Source of the DNA: Dyella thiooxydans
Lineage (GTDB): Bacteria; Pseudomonadota; Gammaproteobacteria; Xanthomonadales; Rhodanobacteraceae
DNA length: 64,000 nucleotides
Reading direction: 5' to 3'
NCBI RefSeq assembly: GCF_001641285.1
Contig: NZ_CP014841.1
Span: 2,852,001-2,916,000, forward strand
The translations under genes and the position numbers were made by a program. Position 1 is the first letter of the stretch; each line of letters begins with the position of its first letter. Of the stretch, positions 26,694 to 36,370 are shown piece by piece. The notes below the pieces were generated by a model. It was not told where the DNA came from. It did not search any database and saw only the letters and a list, made by a program, of their open reading frames with translations.

Positions 26694-27167
26694 ATGCTGC
26701 ACGTCATCCTGTTCCGCCCCGAAATTCCGCCCAACACCGGCAACGTGATCCGCCTGTGCGCCAATACCGGCGCCGCGCTGCACCTGGTGCGCCCGCTCGG
26801 CTTCGAGCTCGACGACACCCGCCTGCGCCGCGCCGGTCTGGATTATCACGAGTACGCCAGCGTGGCGGTGCACGACGACCTCGACGCCTGCCTCGACGCC
26901 ATCGGCCGGCCCCGCGTGTTCGCCTTCTCCACGCGTGGCCGGGTCGCCCACGTGGAGGCCCGCTTCGAACGCGGCGACGCCCTGCTGTTCGGCTGCGAGA
27001 CGGCCGGCCTGCCGGATGCGGTGCTCGACGCGATTCCCGCGCCGCAGCGCCTGCGGCTGCCGATGCGGCCGGACAGCCGCAGTCTCAATCTTTCCAACAG
27101 CGTGGCGGTGGCGGTGTTCGAGGCCTGGCGGCAGTTCGGCTTCGAGGGCGCCGCGGTGCTGCCGTAG
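26694..27167 (+). CDS. trmL: tRNA (cytidine(34)-2'-O)-methyltransferase TrmL
   Basis: The 157-residue protein is a minimal SPOUT methyltransferase. It has the N-terminal FRPEIPPNTGNVIRLCANTG motif, the knot-forming LFGCETAGLPD, and the C-terminal SLNLSNSVAVAVFEAWRQ. These are the TrmL signatures, including the NTGN and the knot glycine-glutamate. The enzyme methylates the 2'-hydroxyl of the wobble nucleotide in tRNA-Leu isoacceptors. The length matches the family. The gene appears to be read from a leaderless transcript. Confidence 0.94.
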   Translation: MLHVILFRPEIPPNTGNVIRLCANTGAALHLVRPLGFELDDTRLRRAGLDYHEYASVAVHDDLDACLDAIGRPRVFAFSTRGRVAHVEARFERGDALLFGCETAGLPDAVLDAIPAPQRLRLPMRPDSRSLNLSNSVAVAVFEAWRQFGFEGAAVLP

Positions 27168-27241
27168 ACCCGCGGCCCGCATGGGGCCGCGTCGCATGCA
27201 GCCTCAGCGCGGCAGGCCTCGCCCGAAATCCACACTCCAAG

Positions 27242-27323
27242 GGTAGGAGCCCGCTCGCGGGCGATGCTCCTGCTCCTGATGCCCATCGAAGCCAAAGGCA
27301 TCGCCCGCGAGCGGGCTCCTACC
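27242..27323. repeat. REP-type inverted repeat pair (GTAGGAGC class)
   Basis: Two 26-base perfect inverted arms (27242-27267 and 27298-27323) begin with GGTAGGAGCCCGC and enclose 30 bases. Each arm can itself fold through CCCGC and GCGGG. The element fills the gap between trmL and ubiJ. It belongs to the same family as the copies at 29695 and 43052. Confidence 0.85.
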
Positions 27324-27379
27324 GTTTCGGCGGCGGAAGCTTTGTCGCGCGTGGCTGCCGGGGCTCGGGTCGCGACCGC

Positions 27380-27385
27380 TACAAT
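27380..27385 (+). promoter_or_regulatory. -10 element placed for a leaderless ubiJ transcript
   Basis: TACAAT is followed by CGCCGG and the ATG of ubiJ, the same spacer length and sequence as in front of trmL. There is no ribosome-binding site between them. Confidence 0.5.
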
Positions 27386-27391
27386 CGCCGG

Positions 27392-28039
27392 ATGACCGCC
27401 TCCACTCCCAATGCCTGGCTGCCGCAGCCGTTGCGCAAGCTCGCCGGGCGCGCGCTGGAAACCGCGCTCAACCACACGCTCTCGCTCGACCCCGACACGC
27501 AGCAGAAGCTCGCCGCGCTGGACGGTCGCAGCGTGCAACTGCATCTGCGCGGCCCCGAGCTCGCACTCGCGGTGACCGTCGAGCAGGGCCAGCTGCGCGT
27601 GGGGCCGCCGGCCGAGGACAGCCAGCTGCGCGTGGCAGCGACGCCGGGCAGCCTGCTCGGCATGCTGCTGCGCCGGGGCGACGATGGCGTGGCACCGGGC
27701 AAGGTGGAGATCGCCGGCGACGCCGACCTGGCCCGACGACTGGAGAAACTGGCCAGCGCGTTCGCGCCGGATTTCGAGGAAGCCTTCGCGCGCACCTTCG
27801 GCGACGTGCTCGGCGTGCCGATCGCGCGGGCCGTGCGCCAGGGCCTGTCGCACGCCAGGGAGACCGCCAGCCACCTCACCGAGGACGGCGCCGACTGGGT
27901 CCGCGACGAGGCGAACCTGGTGATGGGGCCGGGCGAGGTGGACCGATTCCTCGACGACGTGGACACGCTGCGCGAGCGCACCGAACGACTGGAATCGCGG
28001 CTGGCCCGCCTGCAGCAGCGACTGGGGCGCGGCGCATGA
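27392..28039 (+). CDS. ubiJ: ubiquinone biosynthesis accessory factor UbiJ
   Basis: The 215-residue protein has an SCP2-like lipid-binding domain in its first half ([15 protein letters not shown] and [14 protein letters not shown] and [20 protein letters not shown]). A C-terminal helical tail follows with a coiled coil ([20 protein letters not shown]). UbiJ binds ubiquinone intermediates and helps assemble the Ubi complex. The gene overlaps ubiB by four bases (ATGA at 28036-28039), the standard arrangement. ubiE, often found upstream, is not here. Confidence 0.92.
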   Translation: MTASTPNAWLPQPLRKLAGRALETALNHTLSLDPDTQQKLAALDGRSVQLHLRGPELALAVTVEQGQLRVGPPAEDSQLRVAATPGSLLGMLLRRGDDGVAPGKVEIAGDADLARRLEKLASAFAPDFEEAFARTFGDVLGVPIARAVRQGLSHARETASHLTEDGADWVRDEANLVMGPGEVDRFLDDVDTLRERTERLESRLARLQQRLGRGA

Positions 28040-29685
28040 GGTCGCTGACCGTGGTGCCGCGCCTGATGCGGGTCGCTTCCGTGCTGCTCGCCTGGCGCCT
28101 GGACGAGATCGTCGAGACCGCCCACCTGTTCCGTCCGCTCAAGCTGGTGCGGCCGTTCTTCGGCAAGCCGCGCCCGGATGTCGCCTCGCTGTCGCGTGGC
28201 GAACGCCTGCGCGGCGCGCTGACCGAGCTGGGGCCGATCTTCGTCAAGGCCGGGCAGGTGCTGTCCACCCGGCGCGACCTGGTGCCGGCCGACATCGCCG
28301 ACGAGCTGGCCCTGCTGCAGGACCAGGTGCCGCCGTTCCCCGGCAGCGAGGCGCGTGCGATCGTCGAGCGTGAACTCAGGCAGCCGGTCACCACGCTGTT
28401 CGCCCGTTTCGACGAGACAGCGCTCGCCTCTGCTTCGATCGCCCAGGTACACGCGGCCACGCTGCACGATGGCCGCGAGGTCGTGGTGAAGGTGCTCAGG
28501 CCGGGCATCGAGCAGCGCATTGCCAACGACGTGGCCCTGCTCCGCTCGCTGGGCGAGCTGGCCGACCGCTGGCATCCGGCCGCCGACAAGATCCGCCCGC
28601 TGGAGGTGGTGGCCGAAGTCGAGAAGATGCTGGAGAACGAGCTGGACCTGCAGCGCGAAGGCGCCAGCGCCAGCCTGCTGCGACGCAACTTCGAAAGCGG
28701 CGTGGATCTCTACGTGCCGGCGGTGGAGTGGGACTTCACCACCGAGCGGGTGATCACGCTGGAGCGCGTGTACGGGGTGAGCTGCGACGACGTGGACGCG
28801 ATCGACGCGGCCGGCATCGACCGCCGGGCGCTCGCCGCCAAGGGCGTGCGGGTGTTCTACGAGCAGGTCTTCCGCGACAACTTCTTCCATGCCGACGCGC
28901 ATCCTGGCAACGTCTGGGTGGATCTCGCCCGCAAGGACGAGCCGCGCTTCATCGCGCTGGACTTCGGCATCATGGGTTCGCTGCCGGAGGCCGACCAGTA
29001 CTGGCTGGCGCAGAACTTCATCGCGCTGTTCGAGCGCGACTACCAGCGCATCGCCCAGCTGCACGTCGACGCCGGCTGGATGCCGTCCTCGGTCCGTGTC
29101 GACGAGCTGACCGCGGCGGTGCGCACGGTGTGCGAGCCGTACTTCACCCGGCCGCTGGCCCAGATCTCGCTGGCCGAGCTGGTGGTGAAGCTGTTCCGCA
29201 CCGCGCAGAAGTTCCAGCTGACCCTGCAGCCGCAGCTGATCCTGCTGCAGAAGACCCTGCTCAACATCGAGGGTGTGGGTCGCCGGCTCGACCCGGACAT
29301 CGACATCTGGGCGGTGGCGCATCCGGTGCTCGAGCGCATCCTGCGCGAGCGCTACAGCCTGCGCCGCACGCTGAAGGACGCGCGCAGACGGCTGCCGGAA
29401 TGGATCCACGCGGCACCGCAGCTGCCCGAGCTGGTGCGCGACGCGCTCAGGCAGGCGGCGCGCGGCGAGATGCGCAGCGTCAGTGATCCGCTCGCCCTGC
29501 TGCAGCAGGCAGAAGTGGCCCGGCGCCAGCAGCGCCTGTTGGGCGGCGCGTTGCTCGGCGGTAGCCTGCTGATCGTGGCGACCCTGGTGTGGACGCTGGC
29601 GCCGCAGCATGGCATGTGGCCGCCGCTGGCCGCGGGCGTTGCCGGTTTGATTGCCTTCGCCATCACCTGGCCCCGCCGCCGCTGA
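28036..29685 (+). CDS. ubiB: ubiquinone biosynthesis protein kinase-like ATPase UbiB
   Basis: This 549-residue atypical kinase carries the KxGQ motif ([11 protein letters not shown]) and the alanine-rich loop ([10 protein letters not shown]) that replaces the glycine-rich loop. It also has [12 protein letters not shown], the catalytic HADAHPGN, and [10 protein letters not shown]. Two hydrophobic spans at the C-terminus anchor it in the inner membrane. UbiB is required for ubiquinone synthesis and probably uses ATP to extract lipid intermediates. It is translationally coupled to ubiJ and followed by a REP element. Confidence 0.95.
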   Translation: MRSLTVVPRLMRVASVLLAWRLDEIVETAHLFRPLKLVRPFFGKPRPDVASLSRGERLRGALTELGPIFVKAGQVLSTRRDLVPADIADELALLQDQVPPFPGSEARAIVERELRQPVTTLFARFDETALASASIAQVHAATLHDGREVVVKVLRPGIEQRIANDVALLRSLGELADRWHPAADKIRPLEVVAEVEKMLENELDLQREGASASLLRRNFESGVDLYVPAVEWDFTTERVITLERVYGVSCDDVDAIDAAGIDRRALAAKGVRVFYEQVFRDNFFHADAHPGNVWVDLARKDEPRFIALDFGIMGSLPEADQYWLAQNFIALFERDYQRIAQLHVDAGWMPSSVRVDELTAAVRTVCEPYFTRPLAQISLAELVVKLFRTAQKFQLTLQPQLILLQKTLLNIEGVGRRLDPDIDIWAVAHPVLERILRERYSLRRTLKDARRRLPEWIHAAPQLPELVRDALRQAARGEMRSVSDPLALLQQAEVARRQQRLLGGALLGGSLLIVATLVWTLAPQHGMWPPLAAGVAGLIAFAITWPRRR

Positions 29686-29694
29686 CCTTCGCGC

Positions 29695-29774
29695 AGGAGC
29701 CCGCTCGCGAGCGATGCTCTTTTGCTTTTGATGCACATCGAAGACGAGAGCACCGCCCGCCAGCGGGCTCCTAC
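29695..29774. repeat. REP-type inverted repeat pair (GTAGGAGC class)
   Basis: The left arm starts AGGAGCCCGCTCGCGAGCG and the right arm ends with AGCGGGCTCCTAC. The arms pair over about 25 bases with a few mismatches and enclose about 30 bases. The element lies between ubiB and truC and is a diverged sister of the copy at 27242. Confidence 0.8.
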
Positions 29775-29791
29775 CGCAACACGCGAATTGC

Positions 29792-30493
29792 ATGATCGAG
29801 ATACTCCACCAGGACGACGCCCTGATCGCGGTGAACAAGCCCGCGGGCCTGGCCGTGCACCGCTCGAAGATGGTGGGCAACGCCGAGAGCTTCCTGATCG
29901 ACGAGCTGCGCGCCCAGGTCGGCGACACCGTGTACCTGGCGCACCGGCTCGACCGCGCGACCAGCGGCGTGCTGCTGGTCGCGCGATCCAGCGAGGTGGC
30001 CGCCGCACTCGGCGAGCAGTTCATGGGCCGTGACGTGCACAAGGACTATCTGGCCGTGGTGCGCGGCTGGCCCGAGCCCGCCGAGGGGCTGGTCGACTAC
30101 CCGTTGCCCGGCTCGCGCGACACCGGGCCGCGCCGCGAGGCGCGCACCCGCTACCGGCGGCTGGCCACGGTCGAGGTGCCGATCCCGCTGGGCCGCTATC
30201 CGCAGCAGCGCTACGCGCTGGTCGCCTGCGCGCCGGAGACCGGCCGCTTCCGGCAGATCCGCAAGCACATGGCGCACATCCACCACCCGATCATCGGCGA
30301 CTGCCAGCACGGGCGCAGCGACCACAACCGGCTGTACAAGCAGTACTTCGGCTGCCATCGCATGCTGCTGCACGCACGCCGCATCACGCTGCGGCATCCG
30401 CTCGAGGGCACGCCGCTGGTGATCGAGGCGCCGCTGGATGCGGCCTGGACCGCGCTGCTGGACCGCTTCGGCTGGTCGATCGAAGGGGCCTGA
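29792..30493 (+). CDS. truC: tRNA pseudouridine(65) synthase TruC
   Basis: The 233-residue protein is an RluA-family pseudouridine synthase. It has VNKPAGLAVHRS, the catalytic aspartate in HRLDRATSGVLL, and the family C-terminal motifs GRFRQIRKHMAHI and HRMLLHARRI. The segment IGDCQHGRSDHN is typical of TruC, which modifies uridine 65 in tRNA. The ATG at 29792 lacks a clear ribosome-binding site. Confidence 0.93.
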   Translation: MIEILHQDDALIAVNKPAGLAVHRSKMVGNAESFLIDELRAQVGDTVYLAHRLDRATSGVLLVARSSEVAAALGEQFMGRDVHKDYLAVVRGWPEPAEGLVDYPLPGSRDTGPRREARTRYRRLATVEVPIPLGRYPQQRYALVACAPETGRFRQIRKHMAHIHHPIIGDCQHGRSDHNRLYKQYFGCHRMLLHARRITLRHPLEGTPLVIEAPLDAAWTALLDRFGWSIEGA

Positions 30494-30557
30494 TTCCTCG
30501 TCGACGCGATGCGACGGCCATGCGGCAGCGCGGCTACGCCCGCGCCCTCCGGTCGCC

Positions 30558-30563
30558 TACACT
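30558..30563 (+). promoter_or_regulatory. -10 element placed for a leaderless arfB transcript
   Basis: TACACT is followed by seven bases and the ATG of arfB, with no ribosome-binding site between. The geometry resembles that of trmL and ubiJ. Confidence 0.4.
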
Positions 30564-30570
30564 GCGCGCC

Positions 30571-30993
30571 ATGTTGAGCATCAGCAGAACCCTCTCCCTG
30601 CCCGAGTCGGAGCTCGTCGAGCGCTTCCTGCGCGCCGATGGCCCCGGCGGGCAGCACGTCAACCGCACCGAGAGCGCAGTGGAGCTGCGCTTCGACGTCG
30701 CCCGCTCGCCTTCGCTGCCGGAGGCGGTACGCGAACGCCTGCTCGCCCGGCGCGACCGCCGTCTCACCGACGACGGCGTCCTGGTGATCCAGGCCCGGCG
30801 CTTCCGCGACCAGGCGCGCAACCGCGACGATGCCCGCGAACGGCTGGCCGAGATCATCCGCGGCTGCCTGGCCGCACCAAAGAAGCGGCTGGCGACCAAG
30901 CCCTCACGTGCCTCCAAGGAACGGCGGCTCGCCGGCAAGGCGCAGCGCAGCCGGATCAAGCAGGGACGCGGCAAGCCGGGGAGTTTCGAGTGA
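30571..30993 (+). CDS. arfB: alternative ribosome-rescue peptidyl-tRNA hydrolase ArfB
   Basis: The 140-residue protein has the release-factor GGQ motif (ADGPGGQHVNRTESAVELRF) and a basic C-terminal tail (KKRLATKPSRASKERRLAG to RIKQGRGKPG). That tail inserts into the empty mRNA channel of stalled ribosomes. This is the exact layout of ArfB/YaeJ, which frees nascent chains from ribosomes lacking a stop codon. It overlaps the following acyltransferase gene by four bases (GTGA). Confidence 0.94.
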   Translation: MLSISRTLSLPESELVERFLRADGPGGQHVNRTESAVELRFDVARSPSLPEAVRERLLARRDRRLTDDGVLVIQARRFRDQARNRDDARERLAEIIRGCLAAPKKRLATKPSRASKERRLAGKAQRSRIKQGRGKPGSFE

Positions 30994-31586
30994 GCCCGGT
31001 CGTTCCGTCGTTGCCGCCCCATGTCCCGCGCATACGCAATCGTTTCTGGCCCTGGCTCTGCCGCGGCCTGTTGCGTCTCTCCGGCTGGCGCCTGCGCGGC
31101 GAGTTTCCGGACATCCCGAAGGCGATCGTGATCGGTGCCCCGCACTCGACCAACTGGGACGGCGTGTGGGGTCTGCTGATGAAGGTCGGGCTGGGTATCG
31201 ACATCTCGATCATGATCAAGCGCGAGGTGCTGGACAGTCCGCTGGGCATCATCCTGCGCCCGCTCGGCCTGATCCCGATCGACCGCGGTTCGGCGACCGA
31301 CGTGGTCGGCCAGATGGCGCAGCGCTTCGCCCGGCTCGAGCGCATGTGGCTGGGCATCACCCCCGAGGGCACGCGCAAGAAGGTCGCGCAGTGGAAAAGC
31401 GGCTTCCTGCGCATCGCCCGCGCGGCCGACGTGCCGATCCTGCCGGTGTTCATCGACTATCCCAGTCGCACCTTCACCCTGGGCGCGCCGGTGACGCTCG
31501 GTGCGGACGAGCGCGACGAGGACGCGATGATCCGCATCCGCGCGCTGTTCAAGGGTTACCGCGGAAAACATCACGACGTGGACTGA
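30990..31586 (+). CDS. 1-acyl-sn-glycerol-3-phosphate acyltransferase-like protein
   Basis: The 198-residue protein has the acyltransferase motif HSTNWDG (HxxxxD) and the substrate-binding PEGTRKK. It also has the flanking segments RPLGLIPIDRGSATDVV and WKSGFLRIARAADVPILPVF. Members of this PlsC-like subgroup transfer acyl chains to lysophospholipids or related lipids. The start is a GTG at 30990 overlapping the arfB stop, with a GGGGAG element upstream, so it is read by translational coupling. Confidence 0.88.
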   Translation: MSPVVPSLPPHVPRIRNRFWPWLCRGLLRLSGWRLRGEFPDIPKAIVIGAPHSTNWDGVWGLLMKVGLGIDISIMIKREVLDSPLGIILRPLGLIPIDRGSATDVVGQMAQRFARLERMWLGITPEGTRKKVAQWKSGFLRIARAADVPILPVFIDYPSRTFTLGAPVTLGADERDEDAMIRIRALFKGYRGKHHDVD

Positions 31587-31590
31587 GCCC

Positions 31591-32220
31591 GTGGCCGACA
31601 TCCAGCATTACAGCGCTTTCCTGCTCGCGTGCATCGCGCTGAACCTCACGCCGGGACTGGACACCTTCTACATCCTCGCGCGCAGCGGGCGCGAAGGGCA
31701 CGCGGTCGGCCTGGGCGCCGCACTGGGCATCAACGCCGGCTGCGTGGTCCACACGCTGGCCGCCGTGCTGGGGCTGTCGGCGATCCTGATGACTTCGGCG
31801 GTGGCGTTCTCGGCCCTGAAGTATCTGGGCGCCGCCTACCTGGTGTGGATCGGCCTGCGCATGCTGCTCGCGCGGCAAACGGTGCGCTCGCCCACCGAAA
31901 CGCGCGGCCGTGGCTTCGTCGCGGCCTTCCGGCAAGGCATGCTCACCAACGTGCTGAACCCCAAGGTGGCGTTGTTCTACCTGGCCTTCCTGCCACAGTT
32001 CATCGCCCCGCATGCCACTCGTCCGCAGCTGGGCCTGTTGCTGCTGGGACTGAGCTTCATCGCTACCGGCCTCACGTGGACACTGGTGCTGGCCATGATG
32101 GGCAGCCGCATACACCGCCTGCTGCTGCAGAGGCCGCGTATCGGCACGTGGATGGACCGCGTGTGCGGCGGCGTGCTGCTCGGGTTCGGGCTGCGCCTGG
32201 CGCTGCAGCGGCGGGGTTGA
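31591..32220 (+). CDS. LysE-family amino acid/metabolite exporter
   Basis: The 209-residue protein shows the LysE/RhtB pattern of about six spans: an N-terminal span with LNLTPGLDTFYIL, the second-span motif GLGAALGINAGCVVHTLAA, and the conserved FRQGMLTNVLNPKVALFYLAFLPQF. Such carriers expel amino acids or homoserine-type compounds. It starts with GTG at 31591, only four bases after the acyltransferase stop. The substrate cannot be told from sequence. Confidence 0.9.
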   Translation: MADIQHYSAFLLACIALNLTPGLDTFYILARSGREGHAVGLGAALGINAGCVVHTLAAVLGLSAILMTSAVAFSALKYLGAAYLVWIGLRMLLARQTVRSPTETRGRGFVAAFRQGMLTNVLNPKVALFYLAFLPQFIAPHATRPQLGLLLLGLSFIATGLTWTLVLAMMGSRIHRLLLQRPRIGTWMDRVCGGVLLGFGLRLALQRRG

Positions 32221-32232
32221 GTCGCCAGCCAG

Positions 32233-33297
32233 CTAGCGCTCGGAATGCCCCGACTCGTCGTAGTCGCGGTAAGTCAGCAGGCCCGGGCGGATCAGGTCGA
32301 TGAAGGCGCGAGCCTCGGCGCCCAGGAACTTGCCCTTGCGCATCACCACGCCGTAGGCGCGCTGCGGGAAGAACTGCTTCATGTTGCGCACCGCCAGCCG
32401 CTGGCGGTCGGCCTCGGTGATGCAGATGCCGGTGACGATGGAGATGCCCATGCCCATCGCCACGTACTCCTTGATGACGTCCCAACCGCCCACCTCGATC
32501 GCCACGTGGTACGGCACCTGCCGCTGCTGGAACACCAGGTCGACCAGCCGGTAGGTGGACAGGCGCTGCGGCGGCAGGATCAGGCCGTAGGGCGACAGAT
32601 CCTCCACGGTAACCTCCGCCTTGGACGCCAGCGGGTGGTCCAGCGGCGTGATCAACATCGGGTCGTAGTGGTAGACCGGCGCCCAGGCAATGTCGTTGGG
32701 TACGTCGAGCATCGAGCCGACGGCGAAGTCGGCCTTGTCCTCGCGCAGCATCGCCATGCCATCCTTGCCGGTGACATTGGCCAGCTGCAGCTGCACGGCG
32801 GGGAACCGCTCGCGGTAGCGGCGGACCAGGTCAGGCAGCAGGTACTGGATGGTCGAGGTGCCCGCGGCGATTACCAGCTTGCCGGCCTGCAGGCCCTTCA
32901 CCTTGGCCTGGAAATCGCGGTCGAGGTTTTCCCAGCCCTCCACCAGCGGCCGGGCCAGCTCGTAAAGCGCTTCGCCGGCATCGGTGAGGTTGATGCGGCG
33001 ACGGCTGCGTTCCATCAGGGTCACGCCCAGCTCCCGCTCCAGCGCCTGCAGCTGCAGGCTCACCGACGGCTGAGACAGGTAAAGCGCCTCGGCGGCGCGG
33101 GTCAGGGTGCCCAGCTTCACCGTCGCCACGAAGGCGCGCAGCTGCTTGTGGCGGTTGCCCTTGTAGTAGAAGCGGCTGGCCGCGTCGGCATCGCCGCTCA
33201 AACGCCCGGAGCGGTTTTTTGCACTTGCAGCACGTTTTTTGGTTGCCGGCGGAGTCGATTCGGGTGATTTTCTTCTCATGGAATCAGTAATTTGCAT
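32233..33297 (-). CDS. LysR-family regulator divergent from the glyoxylate shunt genes
   Basis: The 354-residue protein has an unusual N-terminal extension of about 45 residues (lysine/serine rich) before the helix-turn-helix (LRAFVATVKLGTLTRAAEAL and SQPSVSLQLQALERELG). A CysB/LysR effector domain follows (AAGTSTIQYLLPDLVRRYRE, GWDVIKEYVAMGMGISIVTG). It is divergent from aceB, with a 102-base gap holding two near-identical palindromes. It therefore probably senses carbon status and controls aceBA and itself. An ATG at 33279 is an alternative start; neither has a strong ribosome-binding site. Confidence 0.88.
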   Translation of the reverse strand: MQITDSMRRKSPESTPPATKKRAASAKNRSGRLSGDADAASRFYYKGNRHKQLRAFVATVKLGTLTRAAEALYLSQPSVSLQLQALERELGVTLMERSRRRINLTDAGEALYELARPLVEGWENLDRDFQAKVKGLQAGKLVIAAGTSTIQYLLPDLVRRYRERFPAVQLQLANVTGKDGMAMLREDKADFAVGSMLDVPNDIAWAPVYHYDPMLITPLDHPLASKAEVTVEDLSPYGLILPPQRLSTYRLVDLVFQQRQVPYHVAIEVGGWDVIKEYVAMGMGISIVTGICITEADRQRLAVRNMKQFFPQRAYGVVMRKGKFLGAEARAFIDLIRPGLLTYRDYDESGHSER

Positions 33298-33304
33298 ATG
33301 TCAT

Positions 33305-33349
33305 CAATTTTGTCAAAGACAAAAATTGAAACATTTGCTTTGTCAAAGC
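33305..33349. promoter_or_regulatory. tandem palindromes between the lysR-type gene and aceB, probable operators
   Basis: TTTGTC-aaa-GACAAA (33309-33323) and GCTTTG-t-CAAAGC (33337-33349) share the core TTTGTCAAAG at 33309 and 33339, spaced 30 bases apart. Flanking CAATTTT and AAAATTG extend the first. The site is AT-rich and lies between the two divergent starts. Confidence 0.7.
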
Positions 33350-33399
33350 TATCGATCGAGGCCTAGTTTGACGCCCCACCCAAGGCGGAGCGCAATCCC

Positions 33400-34992
33400 A
33401 TGGCCGTACCCCAGGAACGCCTGCAGCCGATCCAGGCGCAGATCCACGCCGACACCACCGGCTATGAGGACATCCTCACGCCGGACGCGCTGGCTTTCCT
33501 CGCCCGGCTGCACCATGCGGCGGAGGCCCGCCGACAGCAATTGCTGAAGGCGCGGCATGAGCGCCAGGCCCGCTATGACGCCGGCTGCCTGCCGAACTTC
33601 CGCAGCGACACACGCGCCATCCGCGAGGGCGACTGGCGCGTGGCGCCGATTCCCGAAGCGCTGCTGGACCGTCGGGTCGAGATCACCGGGCCGGTCGAAC
33701 GCAAGATGATCATCAACGCGCTGAACTCCGGCGCGAAGGTATTCATGGCCGACTTCGAGGATTCCTCGGCGCCGAGCTTCCGCAACCAGCTCGATGGCCA
33801 GATCAACCTGCGCGATGCGGTGGCTGGCACCATCGAGCACACCTCGCCCGAGGGCAAGCGCTACCGGCTGGCCGAGCAGACCGCCGTGCTGGTGGTCCGT
33901 CCGCGCGGCTGGCACCTGCCCGAGCGACACGTCACCGTCGACGGTCAGACCATGGCCGGAGCCCTGGTCGACTTCGGCCTGTTCGCCTACCACAACGCCC
34001 ACCTGCTGCACGCGATGCAGCGTGGTCCGTACTTCTACCTGCCCAAGCTCGAGGCGATGGAGGAAGCCGCGCTGTGGGACGAGGTGATGGCGCTGGCCGA
34101 GGCCGAGCTCGACCTGCCGGCCGGCTGCATGAAGGCCACGGTGCTGATCGAGACGCTGCCGGCGGTGTTCCAGATGCACGAGATCCTGCATGCGCTGCGC
34201 CATCGCGTGGTCGGCCTGAACTGCGGCCGCTGGGACTACATCTTCTCCTACCTGAAGACCCTGCGCGGGCACCGCGACCGCCTGCTGCCCGAGCGCGGCC
34301 AGGTGCAGATGACGGTGCCGTTCCTGAAGGCCTACTCCGAGCTGCTGATCCAGACCTGCCATCGCCGTGGCGCCTTCGCGATGGGCGGCATGGCCGCGCA
34401 GATCCCGATCAAGGGCGACGAAGCCGCCAACGAGGCGGCGATGGCCAAGGTGCGCGCCGACAAGCTGCGCGAGGTGACCGCCGGTCACGACGGCACCTGG
34501 GTCGCGCACCCGGCGCTGGTGCCGGTGGCGAAGGCGATCTTCGACGAGCACATGCCCACGCCGAACCAGCTCGACCGGCTGCGCGAGGACGTCTGCGTCA
34601 GCCGCGAACAGTTGCTCGCACCCTGTGCCGGCTCGATCAGCCGCGAGGGTTTCGACAACAACGTCGAGGTGGCCCTGCGCTACACCGCGGCCTGGCTCGA
34701 TGGCCTGGGCTGCGTGCCGATCCACCACCTGATGGAGGACGCCGCCACCGCCGAGATCGCCCGCGCGCAGCTGTGGCAGTGGCTGCACCACGGCGGGGTC
34801 GAGTTCACCGATCACGCGCCGATCGACTTCGCCCTGTTCGACCAGGTGCTGGCCAAGCACGCGCACCGGCTGCGCGGAAGCAGCGACCCGGGTGCCGCGA
34901 AGGCCGATGCCGCCGCCGCCCTGCTGTCGGCACTGACCCATGACGACCAGCTCGCCGACTTCCTGACCCTGCCCGCGTACGAACAGCTCTGA
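33400..34992 (+). CDS. aceB: malate synthase A
   Basis: The 530-residue protein condenses glyoxylate with acetyl-CoA to malate in the glyoxylate shunt. It has the acetyl-CoA/glyoxylate site motifs [13 protein letters not shown], then [16 protein letters not shown] and [16 protein letters not shown]. The C-terminal catalytic region carries [19 protein letters not shown]. Length and order match AceB rather than the longer GlcB. aceA follows 40 bases downstream, so the two form an operon. Tandem palindromes sit just upstream. Confidence 0.97.
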   Translation: MAVPQERLQPIQAQIHADTTGYEDILTPDALAFLARLHHAAEARRQQLLKARHERQARYDAGCLPNFRSDTRAIREGDWRVAPIPEALLDRRVEITGPVERKMIINALNSGAKVFMADFEDSSAPSFRNQLDGQINLRDAVAGTIEHTSPEGKRYRLAEQTAVLVVRPRGWHLPERHVTVDGQTMAGALVDFGLFAYHNAHLLHAMQRGPYFYLPKLEAMEEAALWDEVMALAEAELDLPAGCMKATVLIETLPAVFQMHEILHALRHRVVGLNCGRWDYIFSYLKTLRGHRDRLLPERGQVQMTVPFLKAYSELLIQTCHRRGAFAMGGMAAQIPIKGDEAANEAAMAKVRADKLREVTAGHDGTWVAHPALVPVAKAIFDEHMPTPNQLDRLREDVCVSREQLLAPCAGSISREGFDNNVEVALRYTAAWLDGLGCVPIHHLMEDAATAEIARAQLWQWLHHGGVEFTDHAPIDFALFDQVLAKHAHRLRGSSDPGAAKADAAAALLSALTHDDQLADFLTLPAYEQL

Positions 34993-35032
34993 TCGACGCA
35001 CCAACGCACGTATCAGCTACCCGGAGTCCATC

Positions 35033-36322
<1,290 letters not shown>

Positions 36323-36337
36323 TGGCAGAGAGCTTTG

Positions 36338-36370
36338 AAAGAGCGCGGGCCGCCGGCCCGCGCTCTTTTT
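36338..36370. terminator. bidirectional intrinsic terminator between aceA and the antiporter gene
   Basis: A 14-base perfect stem (AAAGAGCGCGGGCC paired with GGCCCGCGCTCTTT) with a 3-base loop is followed by a further TT. The stem begins with AAA on the 5' side, so it can work in both directions. It ends at the stop codon of the convergent antiporter gene. Confidence 0.9.

Noticed and set aside
27242-27323. Intrinsic terminator of trmL
   Set aside because: There is no T-run after either arm, and the same element occurs in two other gaps, so a REP-type repeat explains it better.
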